Shown here: positions 34,715 through 47,655 of the stretch, piece by piece
Numbering within the stretch: the stretch's first letter is position 1
Layout: each line of letters opens with the position of its first letter
Translations under genes and position numbers: made by a program
From: Artemia franciscana
Taxonomy: Eukaryota; Arthropoda; Branchiopoda; Anostraca; Artemiidae
Reading direction: 5' to 3'
Length of the DNA: 64,000 bases
Assembly (NCBI RefSeq): GCF_032884065.1
Contig: NC_088880.1
Span: 23,289,696 to 23,353,695 of the forward strand
Notes under the pieces: model-generated
Databases searched by the model: none
Told to the model about the DNA's origin: nothing
What the model saw: the letters and a program-made list of their open reading frames with translations, nothing else

Positions 34715-35235
34715 TAACTTTAATAAACACATTTCAATAACATTTGCAAATGCTACAAATTAATAGGTATATCTAAAGAGGTTTCACCCATCGCGATTAT
34801 CTCGAGTGTGCTGCTAACAATGGCGGCTCTGGCCTTTCTTGTACCTGGGGCAATATCTTGATTACAACTCCCCCCTTGTCCTCCAAAAGTTTTCAGGCCA
34901 AATTTTGACAGAATTTTCATTTTTTAACAGAGTTATTTTAATTTTTTAATTAATTAATAATTTATTTTGTAATTATTTGTATCTTAGTCTAGTTAATATT
35001 ATTATTGAGCATTTTATTTTTTTAATTTATTCTTATTTCATTAATTAACTAATAATTTATTTTCTAATTATTATTATTTATTTTTTTTACGATTTTCTTA
35101 TTAATTAATAAATAATTTATTAATTACTTTCGTTATTAACTGTACCCTCTACTTTATTTCGATAAAATAAAATTATAGAAAAACAAAAGGATTGTAACCG
35201 TTAGATTATTTGTTTGAAGTTTTGCGTTTATAAAA
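34715..35235 (+). repeat. ~520-bp inverted repeat, left member
   Basis: Complement of 36605-37125. Shared markers are 'tgctacaaattaatagg', 'atctaaagaggtttcaccca', 'ttatctcgag', 'gttttcaggccaaatttt', a TTAATTAATAATTTATT-rich middle and 'gtaaccgttagattattt'. Identity is moderate, lower in the A+T-rich part. Confidence 0.8.
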
Positions 35236-36604
35236 TTTTTTATCCCGCTAAACTTGAGTTCCTTGGTTCTGGCATATACGCAGGGGGGAGGGCCTTCGCC
35301 CCCCTCCCGAAATTTTGTGAAATGTTTAATTTCCCCATGGTTTCTTGGGATTTCTGGCAAAAGTAGGACATTTATTAAGAATAAATTTAATAAACACATT
35401 TAACTGAAGCGAAAGAGAGTTTGCTTTTCACAGCAAAATAGAATTATCCTTGATATTAAGGCGTTTAAACCCCCTTTTCAGGATAAAGTACAGCTTTTAA
35501 TGGATCAATTTTGGAAACTATCATTTTTCATTAAAATCTACGTTTTTGCAATAGAAGAACTACCCCCCCCCCCCCCCCACAGCACCCATATTGCATTGTT
35601 AACCCTAAATTTCCCTTTCAGTGGAATATAATAGATTAATCACTAGTTCTGAATCGCTATGAACATAACCTGAGCCTAAAACGTACTTTTGAGGCTTCAG
35701 TCTTCTTCCCCCTATCCGCTACAATACTACAGATTAAAGTTAATAGGCATTTTCCGATATACGTGCTTTTTGCATTACTAAATAAAAAAGTTCTACTTTA
35801 TATCTGCTGTTTCGAAGTTTTTGGCCCCCCCCCAAAAAAAAATTCCTGGGTACGTGCCTGCCTTGGTTTCTTTATTTGTTAAATTAATCAAATTGTTTGA
35901 TTTTTTTTTTGTTTGATGGATTGAGGATGGCAGGTACCCAATGGATTTTTATTTGACTTTTGTCGTTTCTTGTTTTGTTTTTGGTGGCTAACTGTCATCA
36001 CCTTTCATTCGATAATTTATAACTAGCCTAGCTGGGGGATTATTCACCTAGACCTGCTTTGCTTCAGGTTTTGTTATGTTTATTGTTGATCAAATAAACG
36101 TTGACGAATATAAGTTGTTTGTAGTTGGGGTAAAATGTATATCAATATCGGGAGAGTACCAGGCTCAAGGTGAATTAGGTGGATAAGTAGGGGTATTAGA
36201 ACCGTGGGGAATAGGGTATTTAACATTGTTATTAACAACTCCAGGAGCCAGGAAAAAAAAATCGAAGGGTCTTTTAGCTATTCATGTGATAAATGTGAAT
36301 CATTCCGTATTATTTCTTTGAAATATTTTACTATAGAGAGAAATACCTTCTTTCTTTATTTGTAGTAATACCACCCTCTTTAAACGTAACATCAGAGCTA
36401 TTTGACTTCCAAAGGCAAAAATGGAGGGGAATTAGATTATTTTTGATAGTTCTGGTGTTCTTTAGCAGAGTTTTCCAACAACAGCCATAAATCGTTGGGC
36501 CAAAATCAACTTGAAGCCCTGATTTAAGTCTTGTGGAACTTTAACAGGCAGTGGCAGTTTTAGGGAGGGAGTAGAAGGGGCACTTGCCTTGATATCAGAT
36601 ATCT
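35236..36604. other. DNA between the 520-bp inverted repeats
   Basis: No open frame of interest. It contains a C-run at about 35563-35578, G- and C-rich short hairpins (35281-35308) and A+T-rich DNA. If the flanking repeats are transposon ends, this is the non-coding inside of a defective element. Confidence 0.45.
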
Positions 36605-37125
36605 TAGGGATGCAAAACATCAAATAAATAATCTAACGGTTATAATCATTCTGTAATTTCTGATATTTAATTAAAATAAAGTAGATGAAGCAGTTAATAA
36701 ATGAAAGTAAACAATAAATTATTTGTAAATTATAAAAAATGAATAAAATAATAAAAAATAACTATATGATACTAATAATTAGAAAATAAATTCCAAATTA
36801 ATGAATAACATAAAAAAACTATTGAATGATAATAATGATTAAAATAAAAATAATTACAAAATAAGCTAATAATTAATTAATAAATTGAAAATAATCATGT
36901 TAATAAATAAAAAATTTGTTAAGATTTGGCCTGAAAAGTTTTGGGGGACAGGGTAAGGGGGGGGGGGGTTCTAATCAAATTTTGTCCCGGACGCAAGAGA
37001 AACCAAAGCCGCCACTGTTAACAGGACACTCTCGAGATAACTGCGATGGGTGAAACCTCTTTAGATATACCCATTAATTTGTAGCATAAGCAAATAACAT
37101 TGGAATGTGGTAACACTTTTTTATT
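36605..37125 (-). repeat. ~520-bp inverted repeat, right member
   Basis: Mirror of 34715-35235, ending with 'ttaatttgtagcataagcaa' and 'ataacattggaatgt'. The G-run here (36957-36968) faces a C-rich stretch in the left member. Confidence 0.8.
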
Positions 37126-37154
37126 TATCTAGAATCAGAGCAAAGTGACCAAAC

Positions 37155-38290
37155 AGTTCGTGATAAGGAGTGACCCGGCTTAATAGTAACCGAAAATCTA
37201 AAAGCCGGAATTTTGATACCAATATATACATAAAAAGAATCAGATTTTTACTTTGATTTTAATTATATAAGTTTCATCAAACTTTGTCTTACCCATCAAA
37301 AGTTACGAGCCTCAGAAAATTTGCCTTGTTTTCAAAAAAAGAGGGTAACATTCCTTAAAATTCATGGAATGTTAATGAAAATCACACTATCAGTTTTAGC
37401 GTATGAGAAAGATCATCATAAGTTGCGAGGCTTCTTTCAATTCACGACGACACGACACCTCCTATTTAAAATGTACTCATAAGTATGCACAACATTCTTT
37501 CCCATGTAGTCTAGAAAACATGTAATAAATTCCCATAGGAAACAGTTACCACCACAACAGCTAAACAGTTACCTTATAACTATTACAACTTATTTTCTTT
37601 TTTCTTCTTTGTCATGAAAAGGATTTTTCAGGAGATTGCAACACTGGTTACAAGGAGATCCCTCAGAGGTTCCATTGTTTGGCTAATAGTATGAACTAAG
37701 GGGTTCTAACACGCGAGGAGCATTTTGCTGCAATCCGAAAAATGAGAGTTTCTTGCCAGAAGAAAGATCACGGATGCGTATTCAGTTGTTTTTTTGTTTG
37801 TTTTTTTTTTTTTTTCCAGGGGTGATCGTGTCAATCCTAGAATGTCGTGAAAGGGCTCATTCTAACGGAAATTAAAAGTTCTAGTATTCTTTTTCAGCGA
37901 CCAAAAATTGGAGGGCAACTAGGCCTCCTCACACACTCATTTTTTTCCCGAAGGCATCGGATCAAAAATTTAAGATAGCCATTTTGTTCAGCTTAGTCTA
38001 AAAATCTAATAGCTATGTAATTGTAGACGACTCAATCCCCTAAAGTCCCTGGGGGGAGGGCTGTAAGTCGTGAACTTCGCCTATTGTTTGCATATAGTAT
38101 TGGTATACAGTATACAGACATTTTTAGTATAAGAAGTATACAGACATTTTTAGGGGTGATTTTATTCTGGTGGTGAGGAGGGGGGTCGGTGGAGGGGTTA
38201 CGCGAGGGGATCTTTTCATGGAAAAATTTAACATGGGGTAAGATAATTTCCATGAAGGGGCGCTGGATTCTTCAGCGTTATTTAAAAAGA
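37155..38290 (+). repeat. Repeat H, long copy with internal insertion
   Basis: It starts with a degraded hairpin ('aaacagttcgtgataaggag' for the intact form). It runs through 'aaaatttgccttgttttc' and the T-run plus 'ccaggggtgatcgtgtcaat' to the 'ggagggcaactaggcc' and 'gatagccattttgttcagct' blocks, and on to 'ggaagggg'-type sequence. About 37413-37745 has no match to other copies and looks like an insertion. No coding frame. Confidence 0.78.
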
Positions 38291-38317
38291 AAAACAATGA
38301 GAAATTAAATAAAGAAA

Positions 38318-39742
38318 AACAAGTTTTTCAACTGAAAGTAAGGAGTTACATTAAAATTTAAAACGAATAAAATTTATTATGTATATGAGGGGGTTCGTCC
38401 CCTCCTCAATACCTCACTCTTTACGGTAAAGTATTTTTTGGCAATTTCAAAAGAGCTATCTATTCTAATTAAAAGGCCTTTATGATTCAAAGGTCATTCT
38501 TAAAGAATTTGAACAAAATTCGAACTTCTGTGTAAAGAGCGAGGTATTGACAAGGGGTGAACCCCGTCATATACGCAATAAAAATATACAAATATAAAAC
38601 TTTGTTGCGTAAGTTAATTTGTAAGTTACGCATAATTATTATTAATAAAAAATGTTCGCAAAATAAAATTAAAAGTTCTAGTGGACTTTTTAAGTAACCG
38701 AAAGAATTGAAGGTCAACTAGGCCCCCGTCCCTTTTTCTCAAAATCGTCCGATCAAAACTTTGAGAAATCCATTTAGCCAAAAAAAGTAAAATTAATATG
38801 CAAATTTCGTACTAACTATTCATTTACAGTGAGCCAAAATCAAAACCTGTATTTATTTAAAACATTCGGAAATTAGATTAAAAAAAAAACAAGTTTTTTC
38901 AACTGAAAGTGAGGAGCAACATTAAAACTTAGAACGAACAGAAATTATTACGTATATGAGGGATTTCGTTCCCTCCTCAATACCTCTTTCTTTGTGCTAA
39001 AGTATTTTTAGTAATTTCAACAGATCTATTTATTCCAATTAACTGGCCTTTGTGATTCAGGGGGTCATTCTTAAGGAATTGGAACAAAATAAAACTTTAG
39101 TGAATAGAGCAAGGTATTGACTAGGTGGAGAACACCCTCATATACGTAATAAAAACATAGGAATATAGAAGTTCACCACATAAGTTTATTTGTAAGTTAC
39201 TTACATTTAATAATAATCAAAACGTTCGTAAATAAAATGATATTTTCTAGTGGCTTATTTAAGTGACCAAAAAGATTGGAGTACAATTAGGCTCCCTCCC
39301 CCGCACATTTTTTTCTATAACCCTTCCGATCAAAACTTTGATAAAGCTATTTAGCCAAAAAAAAGTAAGATTAATATCAAATTCTGTTTTAATTATTCAT
39401 ATACGTTGAGCAAAAATCATAACCTGCATTAATTCGAAAACATTCAGAAATTAAATAAAAAACAAGTTTTCTTTTAACTGAAAGTAAGGAGCGATATTAA
39501 AACTTAAAACGAACAGAAATTGTTCCGTATAGAAAAGGGGCTGTCCCCTCCTCAACCCCCCGCTCTTCACGCTAAAGTTTGACTTTATCACAACTGTACT
39601 TTTTTAAAACAGTAAAAAATTGTTGCGTAGAGAGCGGGGGGTTGAGGAGGGGACAGCCCCTTCCATGCATGGAATAATTTCTGTTCGTTTTAAGTTTGAA
39701 TGTTGCTCCTTACTTTTGAAAAAATACTTTTTTTATTTAATT
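38318..39742 (+). repeat. Repeat F cluster: two ~570-bp units and one foldback copy
   Basis: Two tandem units (about 38318-38885 and 38886-39460) each start 'aacaagtttttcaactgaaa' or similar. They continue through a G/C-rich inverted segment (CCTCAATACCTC with GAGGTATTGA), then 'ttagccaaaaaaa' and 'cattcggaaatta'. They are followed by a compact foldback copy (39451-39742) whose arms 'ctgaaagtaaggagcgat' and 'tgctccttacttttg' enclose CTCAACCCCCCGCTCT and its complement. Non-coding. Confidence 0.78.
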
Positions 39743-42589
39743 AACTTAAGAAGGTTTAGCGATATTACTTAGGTAAGAAGAGCATTACGTTTTTAGTAAA
39801 CCCACCAAGTGGTGGGCTCTGCTGGAATTTTGGGAAGGACAGATTTGGTTGACGAATTTTTGAAAAAAAGGGTGTTTTCGCCACATTAAGTGGACCAACT
39901 TAAATACTTTTTTGGCTTAAATTAAGATCATCTGACCGTACTTTTAATGTACGGTTTTTAGGTACGTAGGTAAGCTAAGTCAATCGTTAAGCAGATAATT
40001 CTTGCCCAATCTAATTGGTGAATAGTCTTTCATCTATTCTGGCTTTTTTTTTGATTCGGTGTTTGTTCTGCTCTCTTCAAAGGTTAGTTTTTTCGTTTTT
40101 TTTCTTGAGCACTGAAAACAGCTTGGCGGAGGTCCTTGTCGATATATTTACTTTTGTCATTTTCGCTTCTTTTCTGTCCACTTTCTGACATTATCCTCGT
40201 TTCCTCGGCTATTTAATTTTATTATTCATTTTTTGTCATTTTTATAAAAAAAGAAAAATATTGTCCCCCCCCCCTTGATAATGAAAATATTCCCCTTAAA
40301 ATTTCATGCATTGACTCTACTTACTTACTGTGAACAAACAGACAAAACACAATTTAATAGCTAAAAACAACAGTTCCAATACGATATATCGTATATACGA
40401 TATATCGATATATTCCAATACGGTATATCACACGAAGTGGGATTGAAAACATTTTTGCAAATGTTTTTCCAAAAAATTTTGAAGTCCATGGTTAACACCT
40501 TTAATAGTTCAACACTGCGTATGAACTATTAGGGATTCAATTGCTGCATTTACCATTTTCAGAAAAGAATTATCTTAAATTAGCAGTTTTGTTTTTTGTA
40601 AATATTTAAACTCCTGGGTTAACTTGGCCACTTTTCTTTTTCATTTGAAGGTATTGTGTTTACATTTCTGTAACATTAATTCGTAAATATATTCAAATCT
40701 GGAGTATCTACTCTGACAGCCTTGTCATGCTTTCGTTTGTCCCCACAATCTAGAAATTCCTAAAGGAAAAGAAGTCCGTTTCAATGAATCGAATTAGAAC
40801 TTGCCCTAAATGTGACAAACCTGGTCAGCCAATCTTGGCTTTGTAGATTTAATCACTCCAAGATTGCTGTCACGTTTCTTAAGTTAGTATTCTCCCAACT
40901 GGAAAATTCTGGAAGTGCTTCTGAGAACTTAGAAACACTGACAATGTTGTTAGATGTTTAATGTATTACCATGAGTACAGATTAAGAAATTAAGTAGGGC
41001 TAATTATTGTCTCGACAGTAAGATCCAGAAATGAATCTTAAATATTTTGGGTAAGAAATTGACATTTTTGTGAAAGAAATTTTTTAATATCATGATCTTC
41101 AACAGCGTTACATGCCTTAACACTGTGTCCCAGAAGCTCTAAAAATCGTGCCTTTTCTGTCAAAACTATATCAGTAGTAACAACACGTAAACCTCAAAAT
41201 GACCCCTAAAAGCTACCATTTATTTTCCAAGTCTTTCAACAAAGTTGTAATTTCTTCAATCGAAACACCTCAAACCCTTTTCGTCCACCCGGTTTTTCTA
41301 TAAAAAATGATTTTTCTAGGTTTTTGATTTTGTAACCTGAATTACAAAATGAAACAACTGCAACAAAATATAAATCTAACTATCATATTTTTGTCATTAT
41401 TGGCTTTGCTGGGGTCATCTAACAACTCAAAAGGTTGTTGAAACACGGAGAGTTGCTCAATTTATGGAATATTAAAAGTTATAGCGGGCTTTTTAAGGGG
41501 CTAAAACCAGTCTAATGGCGACTGAAAAGATGTCTCACGGGAAGACATTATATGGTCAGCCCAAGTGGCAAGGGCTTCAAATTCTTACAAAAAGCCCATT
41601 GAAATTAACATAGTTAATCATAGACTAATCTGTATTATTGAAGGATCCAAAATGAAGTCCTTTGGCCAGTGCCTCTTCAATTCGCCAATCCCCCAATTGA
41701 TAAATATAAATATATTGCACCCGGCACGAACACATAGCTTTTTTTATGTTGGGGGGGGGGGTAAAAAAAATAATGTATTGGAGAATTTGATTAAAACGCA
41801 TTAAAAAATTCGTTAAAATTAAGTAGTTTTAGGTTGTAGATATGGAACCTTCCCCCTTTATGTGGGCGTCCCTGCTTGAATCCATTTCAATTTGTAATTA
41901 GTCTGGAACGATTTCTGGTATTTATTTGATGATTTCCTAAATGGTCCTACATGATGTGATTTTAATCTAGGTAATGTCCTTTAAAATATATATTTTCAGG
42001 GCTCCTATTTTGACGCCTTATTCTTCTTCCGTATTTAAACTCATGCAAGAACCGTATCCGTGAGATTGAGTAGCATTACCAATATGACACGTCAAATTGC
42101 TTTGCTTTGCTTATTACTTCAGCTCTTTAAAAAAAAAAAATCTCATTTCACTCCAAAGTGGCTTTCAAGGACAGACAGGAGGCATGCCTCACAGTTACCT
42201 AACTGAAAAAATTTTACAACTAATAAATTTGGTACTTGTACTCGTATGTCTTCTTATTCTTCGAAAAATATTTTCAAAAATGTTGAGTATTAAGGGGATC
42301 TTCACAAAAGAAATTAAAAAGGATTAAAAACAACATATCAAATTATCATCTTCTGACTATTAATCAATTTTAATCCCATGATTGTCTAATGAACAAATTT
42401 AAAGTCTGAATAAATTGGATGTTTAAGAAACATGGCAACACTGCCTTTGAACACAAATCATCATCATAATGTCACATCTAGTTCCAACCCCCCCCCCTTC
42501 CCCCAAAGTAGGATAGGCCAGTTATCTATATTATATTCTTTATATATTCTAGACATCTGTGTTGTCAACTCTTTGTCTGTGTTCTGATT
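39743..42589. other. A+T-rich DNA, nothing recognised
   Basis: It contains a small perfect palindrome near 40383-40409 (CGATATATCG, spacer TATATA, CGATATATCG) and a G-run near 41751-41761. Short open frames show no motif. Confidence 0.45.
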
Positions 42590-43140
42590 AGGGTTGACAA
42601 ATGGACACATTTTATGTCAAAATGACACATTCCCATGTGCCGGGACACAGTGACATAAAAGGGCGAAAAAACGACACATTTCAGAAATTTGGGACATAAA
42701 GAGCACAGCAGGGACACCTTTTGCAGATTTGTGACATGAAACGAAACATTTCCCAACTGGATATATGTATTGGTAAAAAAAATTTTTAACTTTTCACCAA
42801 AGTACTGGTTTTTTGTGTTTTTATTTTTTATTTTATTTTGAGCATCTAAGTCTTATAAAGGATTAAAGGTTTTGTTGGTAAACAATTTTCTCAATAGTAA
42901 AGGATTTAGATGTTTATATAAGTTTTGTGCTTTCACACCAAGTCGTTTTTGTATGAATGTTCTATAGGTATTTTTTCTTAGTATTAAAAATATTTGATGT
43001 TAACTGACCGCTTTGAAAGGGCTTACTAAGCATCTTTTGGTCAATAATACAACTGGTAAAAAAACCTCTAGTTTTTGAGATTTGAATATGGACACATTTT
43101 TGAAGCTCAGCACATTTATGGACCAAAAGTTGGCAACCCT
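42590..43140. mobile_element. Candidate 551-bp element with AGGGTTG ends
   Basis: It starts AGGGTTGACAAATGGACACA and ends with TTGGCAACCCT, giving inverted ends of about 11-12 bp with one mismatch. GGACACA/GACACATT words recur inside. A minus-strand fragment of the same sequence is at 60772-60886. No duplicated target bases are evident, so its class is unsure. Confidence 0.45.
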
Positions 43141-43980
43141 CGCACTAACCATTCGATCATTTCCAAATAATTCAAAGAGAACTTTTCTTTACCTTGTAAT
43201 AGTATTTCCTGTACATTTTGCTTAAAAGTAATCAAAAACCTGTGTCGGAATGAAATATTAGTTTGTCACCATTTCGCATCTAATAGAACAAAAATTGTAC
43301 GGGACACTGAAGCAAACAAACTTGACTAATTGTTTATGCAATAAATTATACATCATTTTCATCAATTGATTCGTCAAAAATATTTCAACCATCTCTTTCT
43401 CTTCGTGAATAATGCGTGTTGAACAGATACTAGGGTAAGTATGGCATTTTGATTGGTGAAGATAAATTATGAAATGGCTGAGCAGCCACCGCCGGTTTTG
43501 ACGTGAAACTAATGAAGACATAACATAATTTCCTAGAAAGGATTGTCGAGGGAGAAATAGAATGAGTGATTTGCAGTATTAAAATGAAGATTAATTAAGT
43601 GTTCTGCCAAAACACAAAATGTTAATATATCATTCTTTATATAAATAAAATGAAATCCAGGAAACATGCAGTTCAAAGAAGAGGGTTTTGTTCCTTTTAA
43701 AAAGTAAATGAAAAAGTTATTTCTTTTTTAAAGAAAGATATTATTTCTGATTAGAATAATATTTCTTTTACGCTAAGCCTTATTATTACTGTCTCCATTA
43801 TCGTTTTTATTCCTATTACTAAAATTCCTTTCTCTTATTACTGTACAGATTTTGAAATGGTGGGATTTTGCAGTCAGATATTTTCTGAAAGATTTATGTT
43901 TCTAGTCCCTAACCAAATGTGATGGGGTTAATGTACCCCTCTGAAAATCAAAATACTTTTGTGTGTTCTCATCTTGCCCC
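43141..43980. other. A+T-rich DNA, nothing recognised
   Basis: The 87-codon minus frame at 43258-43521 has a Cys-rich end but no motif I know and no supporting context. Confidence 0.4.
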
Positions 43981-45330
43981 GCACCCCCCTCAGCATTTCC
44001 TGGAAGTGCTTGCAAGTGAAAGTACTCGCAGTCTCAATTTGTCGGAATCCCAGTTGAAGCCACAGTAGCAGCAGTGGTGGCCCTAAAAAACTTCAAACTG
44101 GTGTCCTTAGCTATTCCTAAGAATTTCAGATTGACACTTTTCATAGCTTGGATGCAAACACAGTTTTTTGATTTAGTTCACCATCCCCCTCAACATTTCC
44201 TGAAGTTTCACCTTAACGCTCGTAGTTTTTTCCGACAAACCCAGGATAAAAATTCCAAATAATAATCCCTCTTTCCAAATAATAAATACTGCATGTACAC
44301 AAAGGGGAAATCGTATATTTTGCAACCCTTGCTCTTGGGGTTGTGGAGGGTTTGGAATCACTAGATTCAGTTATTGAACCTTTAAACTAATTTCAACAAA
44401 TTTTTTTCAAAATTTCTATCATTGTTGGGGAGGGGGTCTCTAAATAGGCCAAATAGAGAGGAGCTGACTGCTCTCCAATCCCTTTCAAAAATCCCCCCTG
44501 AACGTGTCCTGAAAGTTTCAAACTAATGTTTGCAGCTGTCCCTGGAGTATTGCTGTTACACTCTTTTGACAAACAATAAGCGCATAGTGGGCTTCGGGCT
44601 TCGATTTTGTTCAATATCCTCCTCAACTTTTCCTGAAAGTGCTCGCAAGAAAAAGTAGTCACAGTGGCAAGCAGTTGCATTCAGAGTCACGGTAAGTCGT
44701 AGTCAGAAGCCGCAGTCACAAGATGCAAGTAGTTGCAGTCGAAATTAGTCGCAGTTGCACCCACAGTATGGAAAAATGGTGGTGGCTGGAAAAAGCTTCA
44801 AGTTAATACCCTTCCTCGTTCCTAAGATATTGCATATACGCCTTTTTGATAACCTGGATGCACATAGTGTTTTCTTATTTACTTTAGCATACCCCTCAAT
44901 GTTCCCTGAAAGCTCGCCTCAATACCCTTTGCCTTTTCAGACACACCAAGGATCAGATAGTGTACCCTTTCTCAATGATAGATCCTGCTTATTAAAAATT
45001 GGCAAATAGCCCAATTTACATTCCATGCCCCAAGGGCTGTGGGGGGTAAGGCGACCTTTTGACAATTTTGAACAAAATGGCTTCTCAACATTTCTGTCAA
45101 TGTTGAGGGGGTGAGGCATCTAAAAAGGGTGATGGGGCTGGGGTTGTCTTCCGACTGCATTTCAACATCCCCCTCGACATGTCCTGAAAGTTTTAACCTA
45201 ATACCCTTAACTGTTCATTAGACATTGATGATAGTCCCTTTTTACAACCACTCTGAATATACTATGGTCTGATCTTTATTGACACTCCCCTAAACACCTT
45301 CTGAAAATGTTGGTTGAATATTTTGAACAA
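43981..45330 (-). repeat. Diverged ~130-bp tandem array, reverse orientation
   Basis: 'ccccctcaacatttcctgaa' variants recur near 43986, 44183, 44500, 44618, 44890 and 45168, with 'ctaagatattgcatatacgc' and 'gataacctggatgcacatag' between some of them. These are complements of phrases in 45430-46690. Spacing is irregular, so units have been lost or interrupted by other sequence. The short frames in this stretch are shadows of the repeat. Confidence 0.7.
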
Positions 45331-45429
45331 AATGGCTATCTTAAAGCTTTGGTTGGATGTCTTAGAGGGTACGGGGGACTGGGTAGCCAAAAAAAGGAAA
45401 GAAGGGAGCTGGTTGCCCTCCAATTACTT

Positions 45430-46690
45430 CTGACCAAAACTTTCGGACAATTTTGAGGGAGATGTTGAGCTAAGTCAAAACACACCTTGTCCATGAAGGT
45501 TATCAAAAGATCGTATGTGCAATATCTCAGAAACGACTGAGTAAATTAAGTTGAAAATTTCAGGCCATGTTTTTTGGGGGGAGGGGGGATTTTGAACTGA
45601 CCAAAAGACACTTTGTAAATTCAGGTTTTCAAAAGGTAAAAAAAAGGGTTTTCAAAAGTATCTGTAATATCTTTAAAATGGTTAAGGATGTTAAGTTGAC
45701 ACCCCCACATCATGTTGAGGGGGATGTGAAACTAGATCAAAAGGGGTTATGTTCATCCAAGTTCTCAAAAGTGTTTATTGGCAATATCCAATGAACAGCT
45801 AATAATTTTAAGTCGAAACTTTCAGAGCATGTTGAGGAGGATGTTAAAATAAAGCAAAAGGTAGTATGTGCATCTTCGTTGTCAAAAAGCGCTACTGCAG
45901 CATCCGAAGAATGACAAAGGACAGCTTTCGGTGCAACAGTTGAACTAAATCAAATGACACAATACGCATCTTCGTTTTGGCAACGGCGTATCTGCAATTT
46001 TCCATAAACATCTAAGGGTATTAAGCTGAAGCTCCCGGGGCGTGTTAATTTAAATCAAAGGAATAAATCAACTAATTCCAAGGATTTAGTTAAATTAAAC
46101 TAAATTCAGGTTGTCAAAAAGACATAAGTGTAATACCTCTGAAGCGGCTAAAGGTATCAAGTCGAAGCTTTCAGGGAATCGTAAGGAGGATCTTAAATTG
46201 TGTCAACAGACATTATGTGCATCTAAGTGGGCAAAAGGGTTTATCTTCAATATCTTAGGGGGGTAAGTTCTTTCAGCTGAAATTTCAAGGTAATGCTGCA
46301 AGGCTGGAGTGGGGGGAAACTACGTAATAAGACATTACGTGTATCAAGGTTGTCAAAAGGACGTACCTACAATATCTCTAGAACGGTTTAGGGTATTAAG
46401 TTGAAATTGGTGTGAAACTCCAACAGGAATGTTGAACAAATATAAGACTTTAAGGGCAAAATGGTTGTCAAAATGGGATATATGCAGTATCTTAGGATTG
46501 TCTCAGGGTGTCATGTTGAAACTTTCAGGGAATGTCTAGGGGGATGTTGAACTGGGTCAAACGACACTAGGTGTATAATGTTTGTCAAATTGGCATATTT
46601 GCAATATTTCAGAAGAAGCTAAAGGTATTACGTTGAAACTTTCGATAGAAATTTAGGGGTATGTTAAACTATATCCAAATTTACAGGAAC
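45430..46690 (+). repeat. Diverged ~115-140-bp tandem array, forward orientation
   Basis: 'attaagttgaaactttcagg', 'gaatgttgaggggatgttga', 'aactaaatcaaa', 'tatgtgcatc' and 'ttgtcaaaa' variants recur about every 115-140 bp, with unit marks near 45550, 45690, 45813, 46026, 46160, 46275, 46400, 46514 and 46633. Identity between units is low to moderate. Non-coding. Confidence 0.78.
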
Positions 46691-47655
46691 TTTAGGTATT
46701 CTGCTGTGTCACATCCTCTTATATAAGCCATTCCCAATTTTAAATTTTTCGGTAAAAAAAAAGAAGAACTGAATCATTAAATAGCAGCATTAAACACTGT
46801 GATCTTACTGTTTTTACGAGTTTCACCGATACTTCAGCGATTTAACGATGATTTTATAGAAGTCCCGATCATTGCTTCTAAATTAGTCCCTAAATATGAC
46901 CAGTTAGTCCAAAGAGTATCTTGGAATATTTTTTTTTAGCTTTGTAATCGTTTTTCTGGCAGGAACTGAAACCAGACACTTATTACTACGCTAATTTAAC
47001 AACTGCTCAAAATAATTACCAAAATACCAAAAGTGTTGCCAAACGATATCATATATAGCGTCAAAGTTTTTTTTTTCGACACTAGCGCCAGTTCTCTCTC
47101 TTGTATGTTAGCATTACTCTTTGAGCGAGTCGCTAAAATCTGTTCTCAAATATAAACTCAGGAACCTATGATTCTTTTCATCTTTTTTTATATGCATAAT
47201 TTATTAATGTATAATTAAAATTATGTATAATTTATCCAGTTTCAAAACTAACAAAGTACAATACGAATTTTTGCATAAAAATCAAGTTATTTCCTCATGG
47301 CAGATTGATGGCAGAACGTGAACAATCAGAGCAGAACAGAACATTCGTATTTGCAGCAACCAGGATATGGTAGTGATAAGTCCTTATGAAGCTTGCAAGA
47401 TCCATTGCCAATGCCCACGACACCACACCTAAAAATGTACGTTTTATTCTAGAAATATATTCCCTCAAAACAAGACAACAAATAGTGCATAGATTTATTG
47501 CTAGGAGCTAAATTCGATAAAATAGATTTTCAAAAAAGTTAAAGAACTGAAATCAGTGAGACCAAACTTGTCCCTTTATCTTTTTGTTTGTTTTTAAATT
47601 TCGATGGATCTCAAAAAAAGAATTTAAAATTAAACTTTCAGCCATAAACCATCAT

